A stretch of 50,118 bases of DNA, from contig CANMBS010000027.1 of the NCBI GenBank assembly GCA_947496145.1, positions 24,001 to 74,118 of the forward strand, in the 5' to 3' direction. The stretch comes from an uncultured Pseudovibrio sp. (GTDB taxonomy: Bacteria; Pseudomonadota; Alphaproteobacteria; Rhizobiales; Stappiaceae). Under the pieces are notes generated by a model that saw nothing but the letters and a program-made list of their open reading frames with translations, did not search any database and was not told where the DNA came from. Below are positions 8,292-17,680 of the stretch, piece by piece (positions within the stretch are counted from its first letter, which is position 1; each line of letters opens with the position of its first letter). A program made the translations under genes and the position numbers.

Positions 8292-9431
8292 TTATGCCTT
8301 CATCAGTTCACGCGCCACGATAACGCGCATGATCTCGTTGGTGCCCTCAAGAATTTGGTGCACACGCAAATCACGCAAATGACGCTCCAGCGGATAATCC
8401 TTCAGATACCCGTAGCCACCATGAATCTGTAGCGCATCATTAACCACCTTAAACCCGGTATCCGTTGCCAGCCGTTTAGCCATCGCCGCCATCTTGGTCG
8501 CCTGCGGATCTTTCTTATCCAGCAGATAAGCTGCCTTATGTAAAAGAAGCCGCGCTGCCTCCAGCTCCGTCGCCATATCCGCAACCTTGAATTGAAGCGC
8601 CTGAAACTGCGCCAGCGCCCGCCCAAACTGCTTGCGCTCATCCATGTATTGCAGCGCACGGTCCAGACAGAACTGCGCCCCGCCCAGCGAACAGGCCCCG
8701 ATATTCAGGCGTCCACCATCAAGGCCAGCCATCGCAAAGGAAAAACCCTGCCCTTCCTCGCCAACAAGATTTTCAACCGGAACCCGGCAATCCTCAAAAA
8801 TCACTTGAGCAGTCGGCTGATTGCACCAGCCCAGCTTATGCTCGTTCGCCCCAAACGAAAGCCCCGGAGACCCCTTCTCAACGACGATGCAGGAGATGCC
8901 TTTAGGTCCCTCGTCTCCTGTACGCACCATACACACATAAACATCAGAAACACCGCCGCCGGAGATAAACGACTTGGAGCCATTGATCACATAATGATCT
9001 CCATCCCGCACAGCCCGCGTTCTCAGCGAAGCCGCATCAGACCCGGCTCCCGGCTCTGTCAGACAGTAGCTTGCAATCTTCTCCATACTGCAAAGATCAG
9101 GAAGGAACCTCTGGCGTATTTCATCGGAGCCAAACCGGTCCACCATCCCCGCCGCCATATTATGGATAGACAAGAACGCAGAAGTGGAAACACAGCCCTT
9201 GGAAAGCTCTTCAAAGATCAGCGCCGCATCCAGACGCCCAAGCTGCGAACCACCTACATCCTCGCGCACATAAAGCCCCCCCAGCCCAAGCGCTGCTGCC
9301 TTGCGCAACACATCCACGGGGAAATGCCCTTTCGCATCCCATTCCGCAGCAAAAGGAGCCATCTCCTCCTGCGCAAAACCGGCTGCCATATCCACAAAGG
9401 CCCGTTGATCTTCGTTCAGTTGAAATTCCAT
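8292..9431 (-). CDS. Acyl-CoA dehydrogenase, probably isobutyryl-CoA dehydrogenase
   Basis: FAD flavoenzyme, 379 residues. It shows CLTEPGAGSDAASLRT and KSFISGGGVSDVYVCMVRT (FAD-binding beta domain), RKQFGRALAQFQALQFKVAD, IHGGYGYLKDYPLER, and the base-containing HQILEGTNEIMRV. The segment SAFLSIHNMAAGMVDRFG resembles the ACAD8 isobutyryl-CoA dehydrogenase group, and the neighbours supply the next valine steps, so isobutyryl-CoA is the likely substrate. The frame opens further upstream, but the ATG at 9431 follows GGGAGGACGG and begins MEFQLNEDQR, the usual start. It is the first gene of the valine cluster; two inverted repeats lie upstream. Confidence 0.9.
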   Translation of the reverse strand: MEFQLNEDQRAFVDMAAGFAQEEMAPFAAEWDAKGHFPVDVLRKAAALGLGGLYVREDVGGSQLGRLDAALIFEELSKGCVSTSAFLSIHNMAAGMVDRFGSDEIRQRFLPDLCSMEKIASYCLTEPGAGSDAASLRTRAVRDGDHYVINGSKSFISGGGVSDVYVCMVRTGDEGPKGISCIVVEKGSPGLSFGANEHKLGWCNQPTAQVIFEDCRVPVENLVGEEGQGFSFAMAGLDGGRLNIGACSLGGAQFCLDRALQYMDERKQFGRALAQFQALQFKVADMATELEAARLLLHKAAYLLDKKDPQATKMAAMAKRLATDTGFKVVNDALQIHGGYGYLKDYPLERHLRDLRVHQILEGTNEIMRVIVARELMKA

Positions 9432-9467
9432 GGAACCGTCCTCCCGGTCAACGGCCTCCCACAACCG

Positions 9468-9496
9468 TCAACCCAACAATTAATCAATTGGGTCAA
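9468..9496. promoter_or_regulatory. Imperfect inverted repeat just upstream of the acyl-CoA dehydrogenase
   Basis: TCAACCCAA (9468-9476) faces TTGGGTCAA (9488-9496); seven of nine positions pair, across an 11-bp spacer containing AATTAATCAA. It begins 37 bp upstream of the start codon. It could be an operator for the valine cluster; this is inferred from position and symmetry only. Confidence 0.35.
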
Positions 9497-9668
9497 TCGG
9501 TAGACCTGTACCAGAACTGCGTCAACTCGCGGAAAGGCGAAGATACGACCAATTGCGCAGACCAAACAGCTCCCCATACACAACAACGCATCCATTTTAC
9601 AAAAAACGCAAACCAGCGCACAAAATCGCGCAAACCTGCCAGGACGCCCTGAAGACAAGTGATTCCCC

Positions 9669-9709
9669 GGTTATCCTCCTGTTCGCAGCTCATAAAGGAG
9701 AGGATAACC
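9669..9709. promoter_or_regulatory. Perfect inverted repeat in the divergent acyl-CoA dehydrogenase/hemB region
   Basis: GGTTATCCTC (9669-9678) and GAGGATAACC (9700-9709) are perfect 10-bp arms around 21 bp. No T-run follows on either strand, so it is not a standard terminator. The region between the two divergent starts (9432-9906) has no convincing coding frame. Confidence 0.45.
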
Positions 9710-9816
9710 AACTCATCCACCGGAAAAAGGCCATAAAATTCAAAAGACACCCCAATCCGCAAAGAACCTTTGGAACTCGTCGATAATTTGAGTTTTATCA
9801 AGAAAGCACAGCGTGC

Positions 9817-9829
9817 TATCTGACAGATA
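9817..9829. promoter_or_regulatory. 13-bp palindrome upstream of hemB
   Basis: TATCTGACAGATA is a perfect palindrome around its central A, 78-90 bp before the hemB start. It is positioned where a regulator of heme synthesis could act. No regulator is identified. Confidence 0.4.
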
Positions 9830-9906
9830 ACGCCCTAGTAGTTTTGAGTAGGACTCTGCTATTAAGACTATGAAGGTCAAGCAACACGTCATTCAGGTGA
9901 GTTATT

Positions 9907-10935
9907 ATGCAGTTTGCCAGCGCATCCCATTCGTCCGTAGACATGAACCAGATCCTCAAGGGTCGCCGCATGCGCCGCAATCGTGCAAGTGACTGGTCTC
10001 GCCGCCTTATTCGCGAAAATGACATGTCCACCAACGACCTGATCTGGCCGATTTTCCTGATAGATGGAGTAAACAAGACCGACCCCGTCAGCTCTATGCC
10101 GGGTGTCGAGCGCTACACCGTCGATATGGCGGTACGCGCTGCTGAAGAAGCAGCAGAGCTCGGCATACCGGTTATCGCCTTGTTTCCAAATACAGATCCG
10201 GACCTGCGCGACGAAACGGGCAGCGAAGCATTAAACGACAACAACCTCACCTGCCGCGCCCTGCAAGCCATTAAAGCTGAAGGTTTTCCTGTTGGCCTGA
10301 TGACAGATGTCGCGCTGGATCCATACACATCACACGGACACGACGGTTTGATGGCAGGCGACCACATCATCAATGATGAAACGGTAGAACGGCTTTGCCG
10401 TCAAGCACTTATTCAGGCACAAGCAGGCTCTGACATCATCGCCCCTTCAGACATGATGGATGGCCGCATCGGCGGAATCCGTGCAGCATTAGACAATGGC
10501 GGATACGAGAACCTGCAAATCATGGCCTACTCGGCAAAATACGCCTCCGCTTTCTATGGTCCGTTCCGTGACGCAGTCGGCTCAAACGCCAATCTGAAAG
10601 GCGATAAGCGCACCTACCAGATGGACCCTGCCAACACCGATGAGGCACTCAAAGAAGCAGAGCTGGACCTGAACGAAGGTGCTGATATGATCATGGTAAA
10701 ACCGGGTATGCCATATCTGGACATCATCCGCCGCATTAAAGATGCTTTCCTTTCACCAACTTATGCCTATCAGGTCTCTGGTGAATACGCCATGATTTGC
10801 GCAGCGGCCCAAAACGGCTGGATTGACAAAGACAAAGCCATGCTGGAAAGCCTGCTGGCCTTTAAACGCGCAGGCGCAGACGGCGTGCTCACTTACTTTG
10901 CACCAGAACTTGCCAGAAAGCTCAACGGCAAATAA
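9907..10935 (+). CDS. hemB: Delta-aminolevulinic acid dehydratase (porphobilinogen synthase)
   Basis: Joins two 5-aminolevulinate molecules to porphobilinogen in heme synthesis. The 342-residue protein has both active-site lysines: K211 in YSAKYASAFYGPF and the Schiff-base K265 in MIMVKPGMPYLDII. The metal-site region reads DVALDPYTSHGHDG, with Asp in place of the zinc cysteines, so it is the Mg-dependent type usual in alphaproteobacteria. The ATG at 9907 follows AGGTGAG. The threonine deaminase gene begins 31 bp after its stop, so the two may be co-transcribed. The divergent upstream region carries a 13-bp palindrome. Confidence 0.97.
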   Translation: MQFASASHSSVDMNQILKGRRMRRNRASDWSRRLIRENDMSTNDLIWPIFLIDGVNKTDPVSSMPGVERYTVDMAVRAAEEAAELGIPVIALFPNTDPDLRDETGSEALNDNNLTCRALQAIKAEGFPVGLMTDVALDPYTSHGHDGLMAGDHIINDETVERLCRQALIQAQAGSDIIAPSDMMDGRIGGIRAALDNGGYENLQIMAYSAKYASAFYGPFRDAVGSNANLKGDKRTYQMDPANTDEALKEAELDLNEGADMIMVKPGMPYLDIIRRIKDAFLSPTYAYQVSGEYAMICAAAQNGWIDKDKAMLESLLAFKRAGADGVLTYFAPELARKLNGK

Positions 10936-10966
10936 CAACTGGTCAACCAACGGGTTGCGAGAACAA

Positions 10967-12208
10967 ATGCAACAAGAAGACACCCCTCTTCTCACCCTGT
11001 CTCACATCGAAGAAGCTGCAAAAAACATCAGGGGCGCTATTATTGCAACGCCCCTTTTGCCTGCTGCAAAGCTGAATGCAATCACCGGAGCATCCGTTTT
11101 CGTCAAATACGAAAACATGCAGGTCACCAATGCATTTAAAGAACGCGGAGCCCTCAACAAACTCCTGCATCTTTCCAATGATGAACGGAAACGCGGCGTT
11201 ATCGCCATGTCCGCAGGCAATCACGCTCAGGCAGTCGCCCTGCATGCACAACGCCTTAATATTCCTGCTGTTATCGTCATGCCCATCGGCACACCCTATG
11301 TAAAGGTCGAGGCAACAAAAGCGTTTGGCGCAAAAGTCATTCTGGCTGGTGAAACTGTAGACGACGCAAAAAAGGAAGCAGACCGCCTTGCCGCCGAGCA
11401 TGGTTACATCTGGGTGCATCCCTTCGACGATCTGCAAGTCATTGCAGGACAAGGCACAATCGCGATTGAGATGCTGAAGGAACAGCCCGATCTGGACACG
11501 TTAATCGTCCCCGTTGGCGGTGGGGGAATGATCTCCGGCATTGCAGTGGCAGCAAAAGCCATCAAACCAGACATTGAAATCATTGGCGTTGAAAGCGAAC
11601 TGTACCCCTCCATGTGCGCAGCGCTTAACAACCAACCCATGGAATGCGGTGGCAACTCACTGGCGGAAGGTATTGCTGTCAAGGTTCCCGGCACTTACAC
11701 AAAACGGCTTTGCAAGCAATATGTTGATGATATCGTACTGGTCAATGAAAGCCAGATAGAAGAAGCCATCAACATTTTCCTCACCCGCCTTAAAACAGTT
11801 GCAGAAGGTGCCGGAGCTGCTGGCCTTGCAGCCATTTGCGCAAACCCTAAGCAATTTGAAGGCAAAAAGGTTGGCCTCGTCTTGTGCGGTGGCAACATCG
11901 ATCCAAGGCTGCTCGCCTCAATTACACTTCGCCAGCTGGTACGCCTCGGTAATATCATACATATTCGCTGCACAATACCAGACCGTCCCGGCATACTGGG
12001 GGAAATCTCCACACTCATTGGCGAGCTTGGTGGCAACATCTTAGAAGTCTCGCACCACCGGCTGTTTTTGGACGTATCCGTCAAAGGCGCAACACTGGAC
12101 GTTGCCATAGAAACACGCGACAAAAAACACGCCAGTGAGATCACCTCAGCGTTAGAAGCAAGAGATATTCACGTCTCTCACCTTTCTTCTGGCGAGATGC
12201 GATTGTAA
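10967..12208 (+). CDS. ilvA: Threonine ammonia-lyase (threonine deaminase) with ACT domain
   Basis: PLP enzyme that converts threonine to 2-oxobutyrate and ammonia. The PLP lysine is about K58 in TNAFKERGALNKLL; SAGNHAQAVALHA and PVGGGGMISGIAVA (phosphate-binding loop) follow. A single C-terminal ACT domain runs from about 335 (IPDRPGILGEISTLIGELGG). At 413 residues with one ACT domain it is the shorter form, between biosynthetic ilvA and catabolic tdcB in layout, so the symbol is tentative. The frame is open from 10823 inside hemB; the ATG at 10967, starting MQQEDTP, is chosen because the upstream part overlaps hemB coding sequence. Confidence 0.92.
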   Translation: MQQEDTPLLTLSHIEEAAKNIRGAIIATPLLPAAKLNAITGASVFVKYENMQVTNAFKERGALNKLLHLSNDERKRGVIAMSAGNHAQAVALHAQRLNIPAVIVMPIGTPYVKVEATKAFGAKVILAGETVDDAKKEADRLAAEHGYIWVHPFDDLQVIAGQGTIAIEMLKEQPDLDTLIVPVGGGGMISGIAVAAKAIKPDIEIIGVESELYPSMCAALNNQPMECGGNSLAEGIAVKVPGTYTKRLCKQYVDDIVLVNESQIEEAINIFLTRLKTVAEGAGAAGLAAICANPKQFEGKKVGLVLCGGNIDPRLLASITLRQLVRLGNIIHIRCTIPDRPGILGEISTLIGELGGNILEVSHHRLFLDVSVKGATLDVAIETRDKKHASEITSALEARDIHVSHLSSGEMRL

Positions 12209-12415
12209 CTTATCATCAAATCACGAGGGTAGGTCATAGCGGCCAGCAATCACTTACTCTTTGATTTCAATCAGTGATTTGTATCAGTCAATCCTCTGGG
12301 CAGTTAAAGTGAAAATAGTTTACTACCCGCGCTTGAAACCAGAAGTGCATGCACCCAATTTCACTTATGAACACTGAAGTTCTCTTCAGCAACCGTCGTC
12401 CAATCAGAGGAAGAA

Positions 12416-12904
12416 ATGAGCCATAACGTGAGCGCGCACCTTAGCACCCGATTTGATCCCTACCTGAATCCGCAGCTATTTGACGGCGTGCGTAAAAAGC
12501 GGTTCTTTGCCTGCGCTATTGACATCATGGCTATCACTGTTCTTTCCGCAATCGCCTATGTGGTTGTCGGCTTTCTGGGCATCTTTACCCTTGGCCTTGC
12601 CTGGCTGCTCTTCCCGGCAATCTGGCCCCTTATTGCACTTGCTTACACGGCGTTTTCGCTAGGCGGTTTCAACTCCGCAACGCCAGGCATGCGAGCATTC
12701 GGGCTTGAAATGCGCCTCGCCAATGGCGACCGCCCCTATCCGCTATATGCAGCGATTCACGTGCTGCTCTTTTATTTTTCAGTCACTATTCTTAGTCCTT
12801 TTGTTTTACTTGTCTCTTTGTTTAGTGACCAGAAACGCCTTCTCCATGATATGGTTCTGGGTGCCGTTATTATGAATTCCCCGGTGGATAGTCTGCATCG
12901 ATAA
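12416..12904 (+). CDS. RDD family membrane protein
   Basis: A 162-residue inner-membrane protein with the RDD pattern: KKRFFACAIDIMAI (Arg and Asp in the first helix), TPGMRAFGLEMRLANGDRP after the second hydrophobic stretch, and DQKRLLHDMVLG near the C-terminus with the final Asp. About four membrane segments are visible. The start ATG follows AGAGGAAGAA. The family is of unsettled function, sometimes linked to ion exchange. In alphaproteobacteria an RDD gene often sits between hemB and the arginyl/leucyltransferase gene, as here, with ilvA and an SLC13 gene added. Confidence 0.85.
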   Translation: MSHNVSAHLSTRFDPYLNPQLFDGVRKKRFFACAIDIMAITVLSAIAYVVVGFLGIFTLGLAWLLFPAIWPLIALAYTAFSLGGFNSATPGMRAFGLEMRLANGDRPYPLYAAIHVLLFYFSVTILSPFVLLVSLFSDQKRLLHDMVLGAVIMNSPVDSLHR

Positions 12905-12947
12905 ATCACCATTGATGCAACGGTGAGTGACGAACCCGCCCGGACCC

Positions 12948-12964
12948 TCTAATAACGTATTAGA
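12948..12964. promoter_or_regulatory. Short inverted repeat before the SLC13 gene
   Basis: TCTAATA (12948-12954) and TATTAGA (12958-12964) are perfect arms with a 3-nt centre, 21 bp before the start codon at 12986. It could be an operator or a small mRNA hairpin near the ribosome site. Confidence 0.35.
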
Positions 12965-12985
12965 AGAACACGAGCGGGGACGTGC

Positions 12986-14818
12986 ATGGAGAGCCTGAAC
13001 ATCCCGATGATCCTGACCTTTGCGATCATCGGTGTCACAATTATCCTTTATGCGCTCGAACGCATTGCCATTGAAGTTGTAGCACTTGGCTCTATCGTGG
13101 CCCTTATGTTGCTGTTCATGGTCTTTCCCCATACATTGAACGGCTCCGCAGTCAGGCCAGAGGATTTCCTTTCAGGCTTTTCTAATCAGGCTTTAATCAC
13201 CGTGATTTGCCTGCTGATCGTGGGACAGGGCCTGTTTCAGACCGATGCGCTGGATAAACCCGCTCAGGCAATTCTGCGCATATCCAAACGACGCCGCTGG
13301 CTTGCCACCGGTCCGCTTCTTGTCACCGTCGGCATTGTCAGTGCATTTTTAAACAACACCCCTGTTGTCGTCATCACGCTACCAATTTTAACGACCGTTG
13401 CAGCCGCGCATAGCACCTCTTCCTCAAGATTTCTTATGCCCCTCTCGTTCATTACGATTCTGGGCGGCATGACCACAATGATCGGCTCCTCCACCAACCT
13501 GCTGGTCGCCAACGTCGCCAACGCAACAGGCGAAGTAAAGATTAATTTCTTCACGTTTACAGGCTTCGGCGCAATTCTTGCAGCAGTCGGTGCGCTCTAT
13601 GTTTTGTTTGTACTGCCGCGCTTCCTCAAACCTCGTCAAACCATGGCAGAAGAATTTACCGGTAAGGATGGACGCCAGTTTATTGCACAAATTCCAATAG
13701 TTTACGGACACCCCCTTGTTGGTGAAAAGGCTGTTGCCGGCATGTTCCCAGCATTAAAAGAAATGACAGTCCGCCTGATCCAGCGCGGTGAACGCCCGCT
13801 CCTGCCTCCCTTTGAAGAGGTTCAGTTACAGCCCGGCGACACAGTAATCGTTGCAGCCACCCGAGACACCCTCACCCGCGCCATCAGCCAGCGCCACCCC
13901 CTCCTTCCAGCAGATGCAAACGAAAGCTCAGCCAGCGAAGCAGAACCAGCAACACCAAACGGTGCGCTTACCCTCGCTGAAGCAGTTATTGCCCCCGGCT
14001 CCCGCCTGATTGGACGCACACTTTCCATGACCAGCTTCCACGCAGACACAGGCTGTGTGGTGACTGGTCTGCAACGCCGCAGCCGTATGCCACGCATGCC
14101 AATGACCGATATCCGTATGGAATCCGGGGATGTTTTGCTGATTGCCGGCAATCGGGAGGAAATCAACAGCCTGCGCGGTAACCGCGATGTTTTGTTGATG
14201 GACTGGTCTGCAACAGAACTTCCTCAAAGAAGATATGCCCGCCGCGCCCTCGCCATTTTTGTCGCAATGATCGGCGTAGCAGTCACTGGCGCGGTTCCCA
14301 TTATGGTCGCTTCTGTAGGCGCAACGCTGGCAATGATCATCTCCGGCTGCCTCAACATTCGCCAGACCCTGAGAACGATCGATAGCCGCATTTTCATGCT
14401 CATAGGTGCCTCCATTGCAGCCTCACTGGCACTGGAAGCCACTGGCGGTGATAATGCGATCGCTCAGGCTCTTCTTGATATCGCAGACGGCAGATCACCA
14501 GCCTTTGTGCTCTCTCTGCTCTTTGCTGTTGTTGCAGTTTTAACCAACTTACTCAGCAACAACGCGACAGCAGTACTCTTCACACCCATCGCCATTGAGA
14601 TGGCACACCGGACCGGAGTGCCTGTCGAACCCTTCATTGTCTGCCTGATTTTTGCAGCGAACTGCTCCTTCGCCACACCAATCGGCTACCAGACGAACCT
14701 CATCGTTATGGGCCCCGGTCACTATCGCTTTTCAGATTTTCTCTTTGCTGGTACTCCTCTTGCCATAATCATATGGTTGACCTTCTCACTGGCAGCTCCT
14801 TACTATTATAATCTGTAA
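12986..14818 (+). CDS. SLC13-type permease with two RCK_C (TrkA-C) domains
   Basis: A 610-residue secondary transporter of the divalent anion:sodium symporter (CitT/SLC13) fold. The first membrane half (about 1-215) holds [17 protein letters not shown] and [13 protein letters not shown], the usual SNT-type substrate and sodium motifs. Two cytosolic RCK_C domains follow (about 230-295 and 325-400, each ending in a GDTVIV or GDVLLI strand). The second membrane half has [18 protein letters not shown] and [17 protein letters not shown]. Proteins of this layout carry sulfate, dicarboxylates or other anions; the substrate is not predictable here. It is inserted between the RDD gene and bpt, 81 bp after the former, with a small inverted repeat just upstream. 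Confidence 0.9.
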   Translation: MESLNIPMILTFAIIGVTIILYALERIAIEVVALGSIVALMLLFMVFPHTLNGSAVRPEDFLSGFSNQALITVICLLIVGQGLFQTDALDKPAQAILRISKRRRWLATGPLLVTVGIVSAFLNNTPVVVITLPILTTVAAAHSTSSSRFLMPLSFITILGGMTTMIGSSTNLLVANVANATGEVKINFFTFTGFGAILAAVGALYVLFVLPRFLKPRQTMAEEFTGKDGRQFIAQIPIVYGHPLVGEKAVAGMFPALKEMTVRLIQRGERPLLPPFEEVQLQPGDTVIVAATRDTLTRAISQRHPLLPADANESSASEAEPATPNGALTLAEAVIAPGSRLIGRTLSMTSFHADTGCVVTGLQRRSRMPRMPMTDIRMESGDVLLIAGNREEINSLRGNRDVLLMDWSATELPQRRYARRALAIFVAMIGVAVTGAVPIMVASVGATLAMIISGCLNIRQTLRTIDSRIFMLIGASIAASLALEATGGDNAIAQALLDIADGRSPAFVLSLLFAVVAVLTNLLSNNATAVLFTPIAIEMAHRTGVPVEPFIVCLIFAANCSFATPIGYQTNLIVMGPGHYRFSDFLFAGTPLAIIIWLTFSLAAPYYYNL

Positions 14819-14853
14819 GCCATACAGAGAAAAACAAGAAAGGGCAGCGCCTG

Positions 14854-15600
14854 GTGACACGGCAAACCTATGATAATCCGCAGTTTTATCTGACTGCCCC
14901 TTCGGATTGCCCATACCTGCCAGATCGTAAAGAACGCAAAGTCTTCACGCATCTCGTCGGCCCCAATGCCTCTGCGCTCAATGATGTCCTCACACAAGGT
15001 GGTTTCCGGCGATCTCAAAACATCGCCTATCGGCCAGCCTGCGAAGACTGCCGCGCCTGTATTTCGATCAGGGTGTGTGCTCACGACTTTAGATGGACGA
15101 AGTCCTTAAAACGGATTTGGAAGCACAATCACGACCTTATCGGAACCGAACTTCCACCCGGACCATCCACCGAGCAATATGACCTCTTCCATGAATACCT
15201 AAGCACCCGGCACACCAATGGCGGAATGACCGAGATGTCCCCTACTGACTATTCAATGATGGTCGAAGACACGCACGTTAACACTGCTGTCATTGAATAC
15301 CGCCGCAAAGCTCCCGATTCATTCATAACAGGCCAGGGAGAAGGCCCTCTTCTGGGTGTTGCATTGACTGACCGGCTCTGCGACGGCCTGTCGATGGTCT
15401 ATTCGTTCTTCGACCATACCCAGACAAACAGAAGCTTAGGTACATTCATGATCCTGGAACACATCGCCAGAGCGCAGCATTTGGGGCTACCCTACGTCTA
15501 TCTGGGCTATTGGGTCGAAGCATCCCCCAAAATGGCTTATAAAGCACGCTTCAAACCTCAGGAGCACCTGGGCTCGCAAGGCTGGGAACGGCAAGATTAA
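14854..15600 (+). CDS. bpt: Aspartate/glutamate leucyltransferase (Bpt, arginyltransferase family)
   Basis: Aminoacyl-tRNA protein transferase of the bacterial N-degron pathway; it adds a leucine to N-terminal acidic residues, marking proteins for ClpAP. The 248-residue protein shows [36 protein letters not shown], and [17 protein letters not shown] with a following RFKP, all standard. The start is a GTG at 14854 with AAGGG upstream. It ends 7 bp before the convergent uracil-DNA glycosylase gene, with no hairpin terminator between them. Confidence 0.93.
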   Translation: MTRQTYDNPQFYLTAPSDCPYLPDRKERKVFTHLVGPNASALNDVLTQGGFRRSQNIAYRPACEDCRACISIRVCAHDFRWTKSLKRIWKHNHDLIGTELPPGPSTEQYDLFHEYLSTRHTNGGMTEMSPTDYSMMVEDTHVNTAVIEYRRKAPDSFITGQGEGPLLGVALTDRLCDGLSMVYSFFDHTQTNRSLGTFMILEHIARAQHLGLPYVYLGYWVEASPKMAYKARFKPQEHLGSQGWERQD

Positions 15601-15607
15601 CGCACTC

Positions 15608-16285
15608 TCAGCAACTCATTGTATTGAGATAGTCCCGCACGCGCAGAAAAACCGCAGTAAACTGATCAGGCGTGATACGCCGAGTGTTCACATTGTATTG
15701 AGAGCAATGAAAACTTGAGAACATTTTAAGGCGATCATTCAACTGTATTTCGCTACCATGCACAAATGGATAGTCACGAAGCTTAAGTTCAAAGGCTTTG
15801 AGAATTTCTTCATGTGCCGTGCGCCCTACAGCAACAACCGCCCGCGTAGCGCTGCTGATCAGCACACTATCCAGAAAGAACGGACGACATGCGCGGACCT
15901 CGACAGATTTTGGTGCGTTTTTTGGCGGCATACACTTCACTACGTTCGTAATGCGAACGTCAAGCGGAGTGATCTCTCCTTCAAGCGCGGCAGGTTCTTT
16001 GTATTCTGCAAAACCACTTGCAGTAAGGGCCGTGCTCAGCATTTCACCTGAAAAGTCACCGAAAAACGGAATACCCGTGCGGTTACCACCTTTATGCCCG
16101 GGAGCCAGTCCCACCACAATCAGCGATGCATCCACAGGTCCAAAATCCAGCACCGGAGCGTTGTGCCAGTCAGGGTGCAGCCGACGCAATTCCCTCCGAT
16201 ACGCAACAAGCCGGGGACAGAGTAAACACTCCCTCCCCGGCTTCTGCAAAATCTCAAGAGTTTGACAGACCTTAGTAGTCGTCAT
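15608..16285 (-). CDS. Uracil-DNA glycosylase, family 5-like (UdgB type)
   Basis: Excises uracil from DNA in base-excision repair. The 225-residue protein has the N-terminal CLLCPRL of the FeS-type glycosylases, motif 1 as GLAPGHKGGNRTGIPFFGD, TNVVKCMPPKN, AVVAVGRTAHEEIL, and the C-terminal motif FHCSQYNVNTRRI with His in place for DNA contact. GLAPG..GGNRTG is the pattern of family 5; family 4 has GEAPG. The frame is open from 16348, but the ATG at 16285 (MTTTKVC) is the likely start, overlapping the end of the upstream NYN gene by 14 bp, which suggests translational coupling. Confidence 0.85.
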   Translation of the reverse strand: MTTTKVCQTLEILQKPGRECLLCPRLVAYRRELRRLHPDWHNAPVLDFGPVDASLIVVGLAPGHKGGNRTGIPFFGDFSGEMLSTALTASGFAEYKEPAALEGEITPLDVRITNVVKCMPPKNAPKSVEVRACRPFFLDSVLISSATRAVVAVGRTAHEEILKAFELKLRDYPFVHGSEIQLNDRLKMFSSFHCSQYNVNTRRITPDQFTAVFLRVRDYLNTMSC

Positions 16286-16856
16286 CTCCGATCTCATCAT
16301 CCTCATCGTCAATCCGAGGTGGGCGCTCATTGGGATCGCGACCAACACGCTGCATCAACGTTGAAAGTTCAATGAAGTGATCTGCCTGTCGACGCAGATC
16401 ATCTGCAATCATTGGCGGCTGTGTCTGAAGCGTAGAAACAACAGAAACCTTACGGCCACGGCGTTGCAATGCTTCAACCAGTGAACGGAAGTCACCATCA
16501 CCAGAGAACAGAACAATATGGTCCACATGATCAATCAGCTGCATGGCGTCAACAGCTAATTCAATGTCCATATTACCTTTGATTTTCCGGCGTCCTGCGG
16601 AATCTACAAATTCCTTTACAGGTTTAGTCACGACTTTATAGCCATTGTAATCCAGCCAGTCGATCAACGGACGGATGGAGGAATACTCTTGCTCTTCCAC
16701 TAGCGCTGTATAATAGTAAGCACGTAGCAGGTAGCCCTTTGATTGGAATTCTTTCAGGAGACGCTTATAATCGATATCGAAACCAATGGCTTTCGCTGTC
16801 GAATAAAGGTTCGCTCCATCAATGAATAAAGCAATCTTTTCGCGGGGATCAAACAT
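16272..16856 (-). CDS. NYN domain protein, LabA/DUF88 type
   Basis: A 194-residue protein of the PIN-like NYN fold, predicted metal-dependent ribonuclease. FIDGANLY (first acidic residue), KGNMDIELAVDAMQL, and LFSGDGDFRSLVEALQRRGRKV carry the conserved aspartates of the active site. The C-terminal 25 residues are strongly acidic (DDEDDEIGDDD). Such genes are widespread in Rhizobiales, but substrates are unknown. The stop overlaps the start of the uracil-DNA glycosylase, so the two form a small operon. An AT-rich gap of about 820 bp lies upstream. Confidence 0.88.
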   Translation of the reverse strand: MFDPREKIALFIDGANLYSTAKAIGFDIDYKRLLKEFQSKGYLLRAYYYTALVEEQEYSSIRPLIDWLDYNGYKVVTKPVKEFVDSAGRRKIKGNMDIELAVDAMQLIDHVDHIVLFSGDGDFRSLVEALQRRGRKVSVVSTLQTQPPMIADDLRRQADHFIELSTLMQRVGRDPNERPPRIDDEDDEIGDDDY

Positions 16857-17680
16857 ATTATTTTTAGCCTTTCCGCTGCACAGATGCGTAAGTCAGTAAC
16901 TTGTTATAAGCAAACAATTCCGGACATGCCCTTTTGCTGTCGTGACACGCCTGAAACAAATGCCGTTCTAATTGACCCTGTTGCACTCTACGTTAAATCG
17001 AATACGCTTTAGTTACGGACAAACATAAAACCTTGTCCCACTGCGTATATATTGCATTGGTCTGGTTAAGATTGGACCAAGGCGGCTCGATTCAACGACC
17101 AGAAACTAAAACAAGATGAATGAAATTTACAGATGTCATCTTGCACAAATCAACAGGAACCCACCCAATAATTCTATTTCAAGCAATAAAAACCAGTAGG
17201 TATACATAAGCGGCACTGCATATAGATATTAATGCCTCCAATAGAAACAAGATTTTGCCATTTTGTCCATCTAAGTGCAAATCTAAAAGTTCTAGATTAT
17301 AAATACCAGTAATTCTTCAGGATTATTTTTTTTCATCTATTCCAATTCCAGTGTGCTCATCTGGGTCAAAAAAACTCCCCGACAGCAAATGGCTTAAAGT
17401 GATGCATCTCAGAAAAAATATGACTAATCCAACCAATACGAAGGACTAATACACACAAAAGAAAAGCACTACAATACAAATTAAGTTAAAATCTAATATG
17501 CCAGACCAAAAGCCCCAATTTTTCTCTAGCTTAATCTTAAGCAATAAAAGCATGCAAAATCTCGCCCTTTATAATAGGATGTAAAGGAGTTGCGAAAAAA
17601 ATGCAGCCAGTGCTCTTGCTATCAAACAAGAAGCACTCTATGAGGGGCCTCTGAATTTCCAGATATTACGGAGTGATCGA
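16857..17680. other. AT-rich intergenic region upstream of rpoZ
   Basis: No frame of protein-like character is seen on either strand over 824 bp. Composition drops visibly from about 16960 onward. A weak inverted repeat TTGGTC/GACCAA spans 17057-17080. The region must contain the promoters of the NYN gene and of rpoZ; a small RNA gene is possible but I cannot show one. Confidence 0.4.

Noticed and set aside
9493-9801. Minus-strand frame of 102 codons upstream of the acyl-CoA dehydrogenase
   Set aside because: Composition is rich in Trp, Cys and Phe without pattern, it covers the inverted repeats, and no ribosome site precedes it.
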